Shown here one piece after another: positions 7,442-15,634 of a stretch of DNA of 35,555 nucleotides. Every line of letters begins with the position of its first letter. Within the stretch, counting starts at the first letter, position 1. Source of the stretch: a virus; IMG/VR virus record IMGVR_UViG_3300042453_000714, positions 1 through 35,555 of that record. One strand, given 5' to 3'. The notes under the pieces are model-generated. The model searched no databases, was not told the origin of the DNA, and saw nothing but the letters and a program-made list of their open reading frames with translations. A program made the position numbers and the translations under genes.

Positions 7442-7708
7442 ATGAAGATTATTAAATTTGGTGCTGAATGGTGCCCTGCTTGTAAAGCACTAGAACCTAT
7501 TATCCAAGAATTAATTCCTGCTAATCCGAATCATGAATTTGTCAGTTTAGATGTTGATGATGAGTCGACAACAGAATTAACACAACAATACAAAATTAAA
7601 TCGCTACCGACAACTGTTATTTTAAATCATCGTGATGAGGAACTCTTTCGATTTGTCGGGATGAAGAAGAAGGCAGTTATCCAAGAGTATATTGATGATC
7701 TATCATGA
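7442..7708 (+). CDS. Thioredoxin
   Basis: An 88-residue thioredoxin with the redox site W-C11-P-A-C14, a central DVDDE strand and the cis-proline loop SLPTTV. It is shorter than bacterial thioredoxins (about 105) but complete in all core elements, as is usual for phage forms. Likely role: reducing ribonucleotide reductase or folding disulfides during infection. AAAGGAT at 7430-7436 precedes the ATG. It overlaps the next start by 4 bases (ATGA). Confidence 0.88.
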   Translation: MKIIKFGAEWCPACKALEPIIQELIPANPNHEFVSLDVDDESTTELTQQYKIKSLPTTVILNHRDEELFRFVGMKKKAVIQEYIDDLS

Positions 7709-7932
7709 GACAGATCACAGATAAAGAGAAGATAGAAAAATACGAAGAAGTTCTGCACAGAATTCAAATTTATGCAGAAGTTGTTATGGATAACGATAAG
7801 TTATCTAAAATCATAAGTAATATTTGTAGATGGTCTTATGCCCATCGAACAGGAAATGGGACATTGAGTGAGGAACAACAAAATGGAATTATCAGAAAAG
7901 CTTTCGATGGATTACTTGAAAGAAAAGATTGA
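7705..7932 (+). CDS. Hypothetical helical protein (75 aa)
   Basis: Unrecognised. Two charged helices (ITDKEKIEKYEEVLHRIQIYAEVV and the segment after LSEEQQNG) flank a short Cys/Trp/His-containing core (ICRWSYAHRTGNG). It is coupled to thioredoxin by an ATGA overlap, and its 3' end overlaps the next gene by 50 bases. Confidence 0.6.
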   Translation: MRQITDKEKIEKYEEVLHRIQIYAEVVMDNDKLSKIISNICRWSYAHRTGNGTLSEEQQNGIIRKAFDGLLERKD

Positions 7933-8518
7933 AGATTTGTTCTACGATGTAGAGAGCAAGTATCTTTTTGCATTGAATTGGTTGAGATACAGAACAACAA
8001 GGAGATATCACGTTGTTGATACTTATCTACAACCTGGTTATTATGATGCAGATGAGAGGATGTTGCACTCCAACTTTTCTATTCTAGTAGATTTCATCGA
8101 GATCGAAAAGGCATGGATGAATACTTGGTCTGATCGTAGTAAGTATTCTAAATTATCATGGTTTGATAAGAAGTTTCGTAGATTCCGATCACCAGAAGAT
8201 GGTATCTCTTATCTGAATTGGGAAATTGAACATACAGAAGCTAACCAAGCGAAAGCAGCAAAAGAGATGATGGATCTATATACATGGTGGAAAGTAACAC
8301 GACCAAACAGAGAATATCCATTCGTGGTTTCTGGATATTACGATCTATTTCCTGATAATTCTGAATCTGACAATTTTTTCGATAGATCTAAGATTCTATC
8401 TTCTAAAAAAGCAAAAGCAGTATTCAAGAAGATTCGTAAGATCGAAGATGGATACGATAAAGAAGACGAGAACATGTTAATTCGTCTTATGAAAGTAAGA
8501 AAATCGATGTGGACCTAA
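7883..8518 (+). CDS. Conserved-looking phage protein, unknown function (211 aa)
   Basis: I start at ATG 7883 because GAGG (7870-7873) is well placed; the in-frame GTG at 7868 is less likely. The protein is rich in Trp, Tyr and charged residues (LNWLRYRTTRRYHVVDTYLQPGYYD, YTWWKVTRPNREYPF) with no membrane span. It is the kind of protein I have seen in large T4-like genomes but cannot name. It overlaps the upstream gene by 50 bases in another frame and is followed after 1 base by the endolysin. Confidence 0.6.
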   Translation: MELSEKLSMDYLKEKIEDLFYDVESKYLFALNWLRYRTTRRYHVVDTYLQPGYYDADERMLHSNFSILVDFIEIEKAWMNTWSDRSKYSKLSWFDKKFRRFRSPEDGISYLNWEIEHTEANQAKAAKEMMDLYTWWKVTRPNREYPFVVSGYYDLFPDNSESDNFFDRSKILSSKKAKAVFKKIRKIEDGYDKEDENMLIRLMKVRKSMWT

Positions 8519-8519
8519 T

Positions 8520-9137
8520 ATGACAAAAGACTTAATACAACCTATTCTAGAAGCATTTGATACATGTGGTATCGAATGCGTTTTTTTAAAAAAAGCAATC
8601 CTAGCAAATATTCAGAAAGAGTGTGGTGGTATTCCTTCTGCAGAAAATCTGAATTATTCTAAAACTTCTAATACAAGAATTAGATCTATTTTTGGATCAA
8701 GAGTAGCCAATTTTTCAGAAGAAGAATTAAATACTGTGAAGAAAACAGCAGAATCTTTTGCTGAAATTGTTTATGGAAACAAGACTACTTTGGGTAGATC
8801 TATGGGTAATCTAGAGCCAGGAGATGGTTGGAAATATCGTGGGAGAGGATATATCCAATTAACAGGAAAGAATAATTATATCACATATGGTAATGCAACT
8901 GGATTTGATTTAATTGATAATCCTGATATTCTGGTTAATGATAGAAAAGCTTCAGCTGTAGTTTCTGTTGAATTTGTGAAGCTTGGATTAGCTGGTAAGT
9001 TGAAATTCTCTTCACAAGAAGAAGCTAATCGTGCAGTAACTCAAGTGATCGGAGGAAGAGGTCTAAACCTAAATGCAGGATACGGCTCCGAATTATTGGC
9101 GAAAGTTAACAAGTTCGCTTCTAATATTGTTCTATGA
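8520..9137 (+). CDS. GH19 chitinase-like endolysin
   Basis: A glycoside hydrolase family 19 (chitinase-like lysozyme) domain fills the 205 residues. Near residue 30 the helix ANIQKECGG carries the candidate catalytic Glu. LNYS then leads to GDGWKYRGRGYIQLTGKNNY, the family's core signature, and VTQVIGGRGLN near the end. Such phage proteins cut peptidoglycan at the end of infection. There is no signal peptide, so it needs a holin. It overlaps the following LpxH-like gene by 4 bases. A second GH19 domain sits in the capsid-targeted protein at 26862-28067. Confidence 0.85.
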   Translation: MTKDLIQPILEAFDTCGIECVFLKKAILANIQKECGGIPSAENLNYSKTSNTRIRSIFGSRVANFSEEELNTVKKTAESFAEIVYGNKTTLGRSMGNLEPGDGWKYRGRGYIQLTGKNNYITYGNATGFDLIDNPDILVNDRKASAVVSVEFVKLGLAGKLKFSSQEEANRAVTQVIGGRGLNLNAGYGSELLAKVNKFASNIVL

Positions 9138-9883
9138 AATATAGAGTGAATGCTCTATTCTTATCAGATCTACATTTAGGTACAAATGCCTGTAATGTAG
9201 ATCTAATTGTTTCTGTACTCAAATATTTCGATCCTGAAATTATTGTATTGAATGGAGATATCATAGATTTTTGGCAGCTTAGTCATTCAAGATCATGGAC
9301 AAAAGATCACAATAATATCCTGAGAATCATATTCAAATTAGCAAGAGACGGAAAGAAGATTATCTACTGCACAGGAAATCATGATGAGATATTAAGAGAG
9401 TATACTCCATTCTCATTAGATAATATCTATGTTGTTGACAGATACGAATATAATTCTGAATACAATAGAATCTTATTTGTACATGGTGATGCTTTCGATT
9501 TTGTGATTAAATCTAATAAGTGGTTGGCTAAGATTGGATCTATTGCTTATGATTTTCTGATTGTTGTTAATAGTTATTTCAACAGATTGAGAAAGATAAT
9601 TGGAATGGATTATTGGTCTCTCTCAAAATATCTGAAAACACAAACTAAAAAGAGAATAGGTATCTTACAGAAATTCGATACATTAGTTGCAGAATATGCT
9701 AAAGATTCTGGTTTTAACAAGATATCTGTTGGACACATACACATTCCAGAATATAAAACAATAGATGATATTCTATACATAAACACTGGTGATATGTGTG
9801 AAACTGGTTCATTTCTCATAGAAACAGTTGATGGTGAATTACAATTAATAACAGATTTTGTTACTTGGAAGAAGAGTAACTAA
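9134..9883 (+). CDS. Metallophosphoesterase, LpxH-like
   Basis: All five calcineurin-fold motifs are present: SDLHLG (residues 11-16), NGDIIDFW, GNHDE, VHGDAFD and GHIHIPE. The DFW after the second motif and the spacing resemble UDP-2,3-diacylglucosamine hydrolase LpxH, a lipid A pathway enzyme. A hydrophobic stretch (about residues 135-150) could sit on a membrane. It overlaps the endolysin by 4 bases, so the two are co-translated. A role in envelope attack or lipid A change is possible but inferred from position; it may be a generic phosphoesterase. Confidence 0.75.
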   Translation: MKYRVNALFLSDLHLGTNACNVDLIVSVLKYFDPEIIVLNGDIIDFWQLSHSRSWTKDHNNILRIIFKLARDGKKIIYCTGNHDEILREYTPFSLDNIYVVDRYEYNSEYNRILFVHGDAFDFVIKSNKWLAKIGSIAYDFLIVVNSYFNRLRKIIGMDYWSLSKYLKTQTKKRIGILQKFDTLVAEYAKDSGFNKISVGHIHIPEYKTIDDILYINTGDMCETGSFLIETVDGELQLITDFVTWKKSN

Positions 9884-9886
9884 CAG

Positions 9887-9915
9887 TTGCTATTACTTTT
9901 AGATTATTATATAAT
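9887..9915 (+). promoter_or_regulatory. Sigma-70-like promoter for gene 43, near-leaderless
   Basis: TTGCTA (9887-9892), 17 bases, TATAAT (9910-9915). The predicted start near 9921-9922 coincides with the polymerase ATG at 9921. Confidence 0.75.
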
Positions 9916-9920
9916 ATATT

Positions 9921-12437
9921 ATGGACAAAATTTACACTAACATTCAGTCATGGGGAAGTACTCTATATGTCCGTTACTTAGAAAATGGACAAAGGTTACA
10001 AGAGAGAGTCACTGATTTCCATCCAAGAGTATGGATTCCTGCTCAATCTTCTTCTGTAGAATCTGATTTTAAGAATCTACAAGATTATCCTGTAATCGAA
10101 TTTGATGCTGGTAATATCAAAGAAACCAGAGAATTCATTGAGAGGAATAAAGGAGTTGGTAACTTTGCTGTATATGGTAATATACAACCGGAATATCAAT
10201 GGATTTCTCAGAATTGTACAGGAACTATTCCTTGGAATGTGGTTGATATCGTTGTTGCATATATCGATATTGAGTGTACTTGCGAGAATGGTTTTCCTTC
10301 TGTTACTGATGCTAATGAAGAGATTAATGCTATTACTATTAAGTTCTCTAATCTAGAGAAGAAAATTGTATTAGGATTTGATTATTTCACTGGTGAGATT
10401 GAAGATGCAATTTATATTCCTTGCGGCACAGAAGAGATTCTTCTTGATAAATTCCTGAAGGTTTGGAAGTCTAATTATCCTGATATTGTTTCAGGATGGC
10501 ACGTTAAATTCTTCGATATTCCTTATCTGATTAATAGAATTAATCGTGTATTCGGTGAAGCAAAAACTAAAACGATCTCTCCATGGAAGATTCTTCGTGA
10601 AGAGACTATCGAGATTATGGGTAAGAAAGTCCAGACCTATGATATGTTTGGGATCGCTGTTTTGGATTATCTTGATCTATACAAGAAATTCACATATTCT
10701 GCGCAAGAGTCTTACAAACTAGATTACATTGCTTCAGTTGAGTTAGGCGAAAAGAAGATAGATTATTCTGAACATGGTTCATTGCATCTTCTATATAAAG
10801 AAGATTATAATAAATTCCTGCAATATAATGCACGAGACGTAGATCTTGTTGTATCTCTAGAAAACAAGATGAAATTAATCGAGTTGGCTATGACAATGGC
10901 TTATGATGCAAAGGTTAATTTCGATGATGTATTCTCACAAGTAAGAATGTGGGATGTGATTATTTATAATCATCTTCTTTCAAAAGGATATGTAATTCCT
11001 GATAGACAAGAATCTAGAAAAGAACAGATTGAAGGTGCATACGTTAAGGATCCTAAACCTGGATTCTATAATTGGGTTGTTTCTTTCGACTTACAATCAC
11101 TCTATCCACACTTGATTATGGGTGGGAATTTTTCTCCGGATACGATTGTAGATAAGATTATTCCGGGTGTAACAGTTGATAAATTGATATCTAAATCTAT
11201 GGATCTCTCTTCTTTGAAAGAAAACGACTATTCAATGTCAGCAACAGGACAATTGTATCGTAGAGATAAGGAAAGTTTTTTGGCACAGCTCATGTCCTGG
11301 ATGTTTGAACAACGTAAGATTTACAAGTCTAAAATGATTCAAGCTGAGAAAGATCTTGAAATAGCAAAGAAAAATGGTCAAGATACGAAACAGATTCTTA
11401 ATGATATCTCCAAGTACAAGAATCTACAGATGGCTAAAAAGATTGCATTGAATTCAGCTTATGGTGCGATCGCTAACAAATATTTTCGCTTCTACGATAA
11501 ACGTATTGCAGAATCTATTACTATCGCAGGTCAATTAGCTATTCGTTGGGTTTCTGATAGATTAAATCTTTATTTACAAAAATTACTTAAAACAAAAAAG
11601 GATTATGTAATAGCTGTAGATACAGATTCTTGTTATTTGAATTTAGAAGACTTAGTTAACAAATTCTTCAAGGATAAATCGAAGGATCAGATTATCGATC
11701 TACTTGATAAGATCTGTAAAGAAGAACTACAGAAGATCATTAATGCTTCGTATGAAGATATGGCAGATTATCTAAATTCTTACTCTCAGAAAATGATTAT
11801 GAAGAGAGAAGCAATTGCCGATCGTGGTATCTGGACCGCAAAGAAGAGATATATGTTAAACGTATATGATTCTGAAGGAGTCAGATATACTGAACCTAAG
11901 ATGAAGATTATGGGTATCGAAGCTATTAAATCTTCGACTCCTAAATTCTGTCGTGATAAGATTAAAGAAGCCATTAAGATTATCATGACTAGTGATCAAC
12001 AAACATTACAAGATTACATTGATAGTGTTAAGACAATCTTCTTATCTCTTTCTCCAGAAGATATTGCATTCCCAAGAGGAGTGAATAATCTATCAACTTA
12101 TTCTTCTAATATCACATTATACACGAAAGGAACACCGATTCATGTAAGAGGATCTTTAATCTACAACAATCTATTGAAGAAACACGATCTCCTCAAATCT
12201 TATACACAAATCTATGAAGGCGATAAGATTAAGTTTTTGTATCTACGAGAACCTAATCCTATTCGTGAGAATATTATCTCTTTTAATTCTGTTCTTCCAA
12301 AAGAGTTTGACTTACATCAATATATCGATTATAATCTACAGTTCCAGAAAACTTTCGTAGAACCTATTTCTACAATTTTAGATGCTATTTCTTGGTCTTC
12401 GGAAAAGAAATCTACCTTAGATTCATTTTTTGACTAA
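9921..12437 (+). CDS. 43: DNA polymerase, family B (gp43)
   Basis: The replicative polymerase of T4-type phages, 838 residues (T4 gp43: 898). The 3'-5' exonuclease begins with VVAYIDIECT (D116/E118) and includes SGWHVKFFDIPYL. The polymerase has motif A DLQSLYP (near residue 390), motif B KKIALNSAYGAIANKY, motif C AVDTDSCYL (catalytic Asp near 567) and a KKRYMLNVYD thumb segment. It ends in a short hydrophobic SFFD tail like the clamp-binding peptide of gp43. It starts a replication block 43, uvsX, unknown, 41, the same order as T4. Confidence 0.97.
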   Translation: MDKIYTNIQSWGSTLYVRYLENGQRLQERVTDFHPRVWIPAQSSSVESDFKNLQDYPVIEFDAGNIKETREFIERNKGVGNFAVYGNIQPEYQWISQNCTGTIPWNVVDIVVAYIDIECTCENGFPSVTDANEEINAITIKFSNLEKKIVLGFDYFTGEIEDAIYIPCGTEEILLDKFLKVWKSNYPDIVSGWHVKFFDIPYLINRINRVFGEAKTKTISPWKILREETIEIMGKKVQTYDMFGIAVLDYLDLYKKFTYSAQESYKLDYIASVELGEKKIDYSEHGSLHLLYKEDYNKFLQYNARDVDLVVSLENKMKLIELAMTMAYDAKVNFDDVFSQVRMWDVIIYNHLLSKGYVIPDRQESRKEQIEGAYVKDPKPGFYNWVVSFDLQSLYPHLIMGGNFSPDTIVDKIIPGVTVDKLISKSMDLSSLKENDYSMSATGQLYRRDKESFLAQLMSWMFEQRKIYKSKMIQAEKDLEIAKKNGQDTKQILNDISKYKNLQMAKKIALNSAYGAIANKYFRFYDKRIAESITIAGQLAIRWVSDRLNLYLQKLLKTKKDYVIAVDTDSCYLNLEDLVNKFFKDKSKDQIIDLLDKICKEELQKIINASYEDMADYLNSYSQKMIMKREAIADRGIWTAKKRYMLNVYDSEGVRYTEPKMKIMGIEAIKSSTPKFCRDKIKEAIKIIMTSDQQTLQDYIDSVKTIFLSLSPEDIAFPRGVNNLSTYSSNITLYTKGTPIHVRGSLIYNNLLKKHDLLKSYTQIYEGDKIKFLYLREPNPIRENIISFNSVLPKEFDLHQYIDYNLQFQKTFVEPISTILDAISWSSEKKSTLDSFFD

Positions 12438-12482
12438 ATATTAAAAACAGGTAGCTCCTGTATCAAACAGCAAAGGAAAAAC

Positions 12483-13514
12483 ATGAGTAAATTATTAGAC
12501 AAGCTTCAAAAAGCTGGATCAGTCAAACACGCAGAGATTCTATCAGAATCTTCTTTCTTTAATGTTAAAGATTGTATTAGTACCGAACTTCCCATTCTGA
12601 ATATTGCATTCTCTGGAGAAGTTAATGGTGGACTAGTTCCTGGTCTGACAGTTATCGCAGGACAATCTAAATCATACAAAACACTTCTTTCATTGTATTG
12701 TATGAAAGCATACTTCAACAAGTATCCAGATTCAGTAGCTCTATTATATGATTCTGAGTTTGGTATCACTCCAGAATATCTTGAGATGTATGGAATTGAT
12801 GCTTCTAGAATCATCCATATTCCTATTGAACATATCGAACAATTGAAATTCGATATTGTTAAGAGATTAACTGAAATTGTACGTGGCGATAAAGTATTCA
12901 TCATGATCGATTCGATTGGTTCTCTATCTTCAAAGAAAGAAGTAGACGATGCTGTTGATGAGAAATCTGTTGCAGATATGACTCGTGCTAAGTCTATCAG
13001 ATCACTACTAAGAATCATCACACCGCATCTCACGATGAAAGATATTCCTTGTCTTGCAATTAATCACACATATCAAACTATGGATTTCATTTCTCGTGCT
13101 GTCATATCTGGCGGAACTGCCTTGACATATTGTGCGAATCAAATCTTTATTGTAACACGTTCACAAGAGAAAGATGGAACAGATCTTGTTGGGTATAACT
13201 TCACTATCAATATCGAGAAATCTCGATTTGTCAAAGAAAAGAGTAAGTTAACATTTAGTGTTAAATTCGATGATGGGATTAACATATATTCTGGGTTAAT
13301 GGATATTGCCTTAGAATCTGGACATGTTACTAAACCTAAGGCTGGATGGTATCAGAAGATTGGTGAAGAGAAACAATATAGATTAGATAAGACTAATACA
13401 GAAGAATTCTGGTCTTCTATTCTTGAAGACGAATCATTCCAGAATTTTGTTATCTATAAATTCAAGTTAACAAATAAGATTCTCGTTGAAGAAGAATTCG
13501 AGGTTGAGGAGTAA
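12483..13514 (+). CDS. uvsX: RecA-like recombinase UvsX
   Basis: The 343-residue RecA/Rad51-class ATPase of T4 phages. It has Walker A GQSKSYKT (residues 60-67), LLYDSEFGI, Walker B KVFIMIDSIGSL, then the L1/L2 DNA-binding region with MTRAKSIRS, AINHTYQT and VISGGTALTY. It polymerises on single-stranded DNA and drives strand exchange for recombination-dependent replication. Its acidic C terminus (LVEEEFEVEE) is typical. AAAGGA precedes the ATG. A small ACAGG/CCTGT hairpin lies in the 45-base gap from gene 43, too weak to be an obvious terminator. Confidence 0.95.
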   Translation: MSKLLDKLQKAGSVKHAEILSESSFFNVKDCISTELPILNIAFSGEVNGGLVPGLTVIAGQSKSYKTLLSLYCMKAYFNKYPDSVALLYDSEFGITPEYLEMYGIDASRIIHIPIEHIEQLKFDIVKRLTEIVRGDKVFIMIDSIGSLSSKKEVDDAVDEKSVADMTRAKSIRSLLRIITPHLTMKDIPCLAINHTYQTMDFISRAVISGGTALTYCANQIFIVTRSQEKDGTDLVGYNFTINIEKSRFVKEKSKLTFSVKFDDGINIYSGLMDIALESGHVTKPKAGWYQKIGEEKQYRLDKTNTEEFWSSILEDESFQNFVIYKFKLTNKILVEEEFEVEE

Positions 13515-13525
13515 TCCTCCTCAAC
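13503..13525 (+). promoter_or_regulatory. Hairpin overlapping the uvsX stop codon
   Basis: GTTGAGGAG (13503-13511) and CTCCTCAAC (13517-13525) pair perfectly across TAATC, enclosing the uvsX stop codon. No U tract follows. It may be a processing or stability element, or may shape translation of the next gene, whose binding site (AAAGGA) begins 3 bases later. Confidence 0.45.
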
Positions 13526-13536
13526 AAAGGAAAGAT

Positions 13537-13884
13537 ATGCCTAAGAAAAAGACAAAACAAAATCCAGAAGATGTATTCACTCCGTTCGGTGATCTACAAG
13601 TATCATTCTTCATTACTAGTGGTGAGAAGAATGAAGATAAAATTGTACTAAGATTAGATGGTGGTTCCCAAATGGGAACTATCTTAGAAATTAAAGATTT
13701 CCGATTTGAAGACGAATCTAAACCTATTCTATCATTTGATATGAGTATTATCCATGTTCCTGATGATATCCAAACTAATGATAAGGAAATTGAAAAGATT
13801 GTAAAAAAGGCAGTTAAACAGATTATCCAATCAACACTAAGAACTGTTATGGCTGATGAAACATCTAATTTTGTAAATATCTAA
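13537..13884 (+). CDS. Hypothetical protein between uvsX and gene 41 (115 aa)
   Basis: Start at ATG 13537 with AAAGGAAAG just upstream; the in-frame extension from 13486 would run through uvsX. The protein has a basic N terminus (MPKKKTKQNP), a beta-rich middle (FGDLQVSFFITSG, KIVLRLDGGSQMGTILEI) and a helical, Lys-rich end. No family is recognised. The position corresponds to that of gene 40 in T4, but no similarity to it can be seen by eye. Confidence 0.65.
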   Translation: MPKKKTKQNPEDVFTPFGDLQVSFFITSGEKNEDKIVLRLDGGSQMGTILEIKDFRFEDESKPILSFDMSIIHVPDDIQTNDKEIEKIVKKAVKQIIQSTLRTVMADETSNFVNI

Positions 13885-13898
13885 CAATAAGGTATAAT
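13871..13898 (+). promoter_or_regulatory. Promoter-like element for gene 41
   Basis: TATAAT (13893-13898) is preceded by TTGTAA (13871-13876) at a 16-base spacing. The predicted start at about 13905 would leave only about 3 bases before the ATG at 13908. Confidence 0.55.
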
Positions 13899-13907
13899 AT
13901 AGTTATA

Positions 13908-15308
13908 ATGAATATTGAACATCTTATCTTAAAGAATTTACTTCATAATGAAGAGTATGTTAGATCAGTTTTACCTTTCATCAAACCTGAATATTTTTCA
14001 GATATCAACGATCGATCTGTATTCAAGTTCATTAAATCTTTCGTTAATGAATACAATAAACAAGCTACTCCGGAAGCCATCAAGATTATGGCTTCTGAGT
14101 CTAAAAAGATCAAGATTGAAGATGCTGAAGTAATCTCCAATCTATTAGACACTTGGGGAAAATCTGAATCAACAGATCTATCATTTCTGATTAAACAGAC
14201 TGAAACATTTTGTAAAGAAAAGGCTCTGCATAATGCAATCTTAGATTCTATCAAGATTATCTCTGACGAGAAAGATACTAGAGATAAAGGAACTATTCCT
14301 GAGATCTTAAAAGAAGCACTTGCTATTACATTTGATCCTTCAGTTGGACACGATTTTGTTATCGACGCCGAATGTAGATACGAATTCTATCATAAGAAAG
14401 AAGAGAGGATCAGATTTGATATTCAGAATTTGAATATGATCACAGGTGGAGGAATTCCTAAGAAAACATTGAATTTGATCATAGCTGGAGTTAATGTTGG
14501 TAAATCTCTAGCAATGTGTCATATGGCTTCAGCAAATGTACTTGATGGCAAAAATGTTTTGTATATCACATGTGAGATGGCAGAAGAAAGGATTGCAGAA
14601 AGAATTGATGCTAATCTATTAGATCTAACACTAGATACACTGAGACAAGTTTCAAAGAAACAATTTATGTCATTAATTGATAATCTACAAAACAAGACTA
14701 CTGGTAAATTAGTTATTAAAGAATATCCTACTGGTTCTGCTAATGTTTCACATTTCAGATATCTTCTTCATGAGTTAGCTTTGAAGAAGAATTTCGTTCC
14801 TGATATCATCTATATTGATTATTTAAATATCTGCTCTTCATCAAGAATCAAGAATAATGGACAAGCAAATTCTTATACTTTAGTTAAGTCAATTGCAGAA
14901 GAAGTTCGTGGATTGGCTGTTGAAGCGAATTTGCCTATAGTATCTGCAACACAATTTACGAGATCTGGGGCCTCTGATTCTGATGCTGATATGTCTGATA
15001 TCGCCGAAAGTTTCGGTGTGGCTGCAACTGCTGATCTGGCAATTGCTCTAATCAACACTGAAGAGTTAGAAACTCTAGGTCAATTAATGATTAAACAGTT
15101 GAAGAATAGATATAATGATGTGACTAAGAATAAGAAATTCTTGGTTGGTGTTGACAGATCTAAAATGCGGTTATTTGATATTGGTGATGTTCAGATTGAT
15201 GGAGATAGTGGATTACACGATCCATATCAGGATCGTTCTTATGGCAATAAACCATCATATGGCGGAGGATCTTCATACAAGAAGAACTTTGATAACTTCA
15301 AATTCTAA
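13908..15308 (+). CDS. 41: Replicative DNA helicase, DnaB-like (gp41)
   Basis: The 466 residues match T4 gp41 (475). An N-terminal helical domain (LKNLLHNEEYVRSVLPFIKPEYF) is followed by a RecA-fold helicase: MITGGGIPKKTLNLIIAGVNVGKS with Walker A near residue 194, VLYITCEMAEERIAERI, Walker B DIIYIDYLNIC, then VSATQFTRSG and a DMSDIAESFG loop. The C terminus (YGNKPSYGGGSSYKK) is a flexible Gly-rich tail. Hexameric 5'-3' helicase at the fork, working with primase and polymerase. A bidirectional terminator follows. Confidence 0.96.
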   Translation: MNIEHLILKNLLHNEEYVRSVLPFIKPEYFSDINDRSVFKFIKSFVNEYNKQATPEAIKIMASESKKIKIEDAEVISNLLDTWGKSESTDLSFLIKQTETFCKEKALHNAILDSIKIISDEKDTRDKGTIPEILKEALAITFDPSVGHDFVIDAECRYEFYHKKEERIRFDIQNLNMITGGGIPKKTLNLIIAGVNVGKSLAMCHMASANVLDGKNVLYITCEMAEERIAERIDANLLDLTLDTLRQVSKKQFMSLIDNLQNKTTGKLVIKEYPTGSANVSHFRYLLHELALKKNFVPDIIYIDYLNICSSSRIKNNGQANSYTLVKSIAEEVRGLAVEANLPIVSATQFTRSGASDSDADMSDIAESFGVAATADLAIALINTEELETLGQLMIKQLKNRYNDVTKNKKFLVGVDRSKMRLFDIGDVQIDGDSGLHDPYQDRSYGNKPSYGGGSSYKKNFDNFKF

Positions 15309-15313
15309 AAGAA

Positions 15314-15339
15314 AAAGGGAACCCGAAAAGGTTCCCTTT
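15314..15339. terminator. Bidirectional terminator between convergent genes
   Basis: AAAGGGAACC (15314-15323), loop CGAAAA, GGTTCCCTTT (15330-15339). With A runs on the left and T runs on the right it can end transcripts of gene 41 (plus) and of the 15346-17398 block (minus). Confidence 0.8.
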
Positions 15340-15345
15340 AACAAT

Positions 15346-15633
15346 TCACCAACAATTTGGAATTCGAAATACATTCCTAATATACATTAGGATAGTTTTC
15401 AGTCGAGACTTTTGTTCAAAATGAGAACAATTTAGATTGACATTCTTAACCTTCCACCAAGGATTTCCATAAGAATCCTGTGTTCTAATTCTGTGTTTTC
15501 CTTTAACTGGATGTTCTCTAATCTGATAGAGGGACGGATGGTTACAATCTAGATCATCAATATTTGGAATCTTAAGATCTAGATGACTGAATCTGTTATA
15601 ATTAAAATGCTTGCAGTCTTTACAAAATACCAT
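15346..15633 (-). CDS. Small Cys-rich, zinc-ribbon-like protein (95 aa)
   Basis: MVFCKDCKHF at the start, then DLDCNHPSL and LNCSHFE give four Cys in a CxxC...C...C pattern typical of small phage zinc-binding proteins. The 25 C-terminal residues are basic. AGGAGT (15638-15643 on the minus strand) is a good binding site. It is the last gene of the rnlA block. Function unknown. Confidence 0.7.
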   Translation of the reverse strand: MVFCKDCKHFNYNRFSHLDLKIPNIDDLDCNHPSLYQIREHPVKGKHRIRTQDSYGNPWWKVKNVNLNCSHFEQKSRLKTILMYIRNVFRIPNCW

Positions 15634-15634
15634 A

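Noticed and set aside
10102-10356. 84-codon plus-strand frame inside gene 43
   Set aside because: Alternate-frame shadow of the polymerase gene, with an Ile/Leu-biased translation and no ribosome site.
13486-13536. N-terminal extension of the 13537 gene
   Set aside because: It runs through the end of uvsX and the hairpin; ATG 13537 has a good ribosome site.
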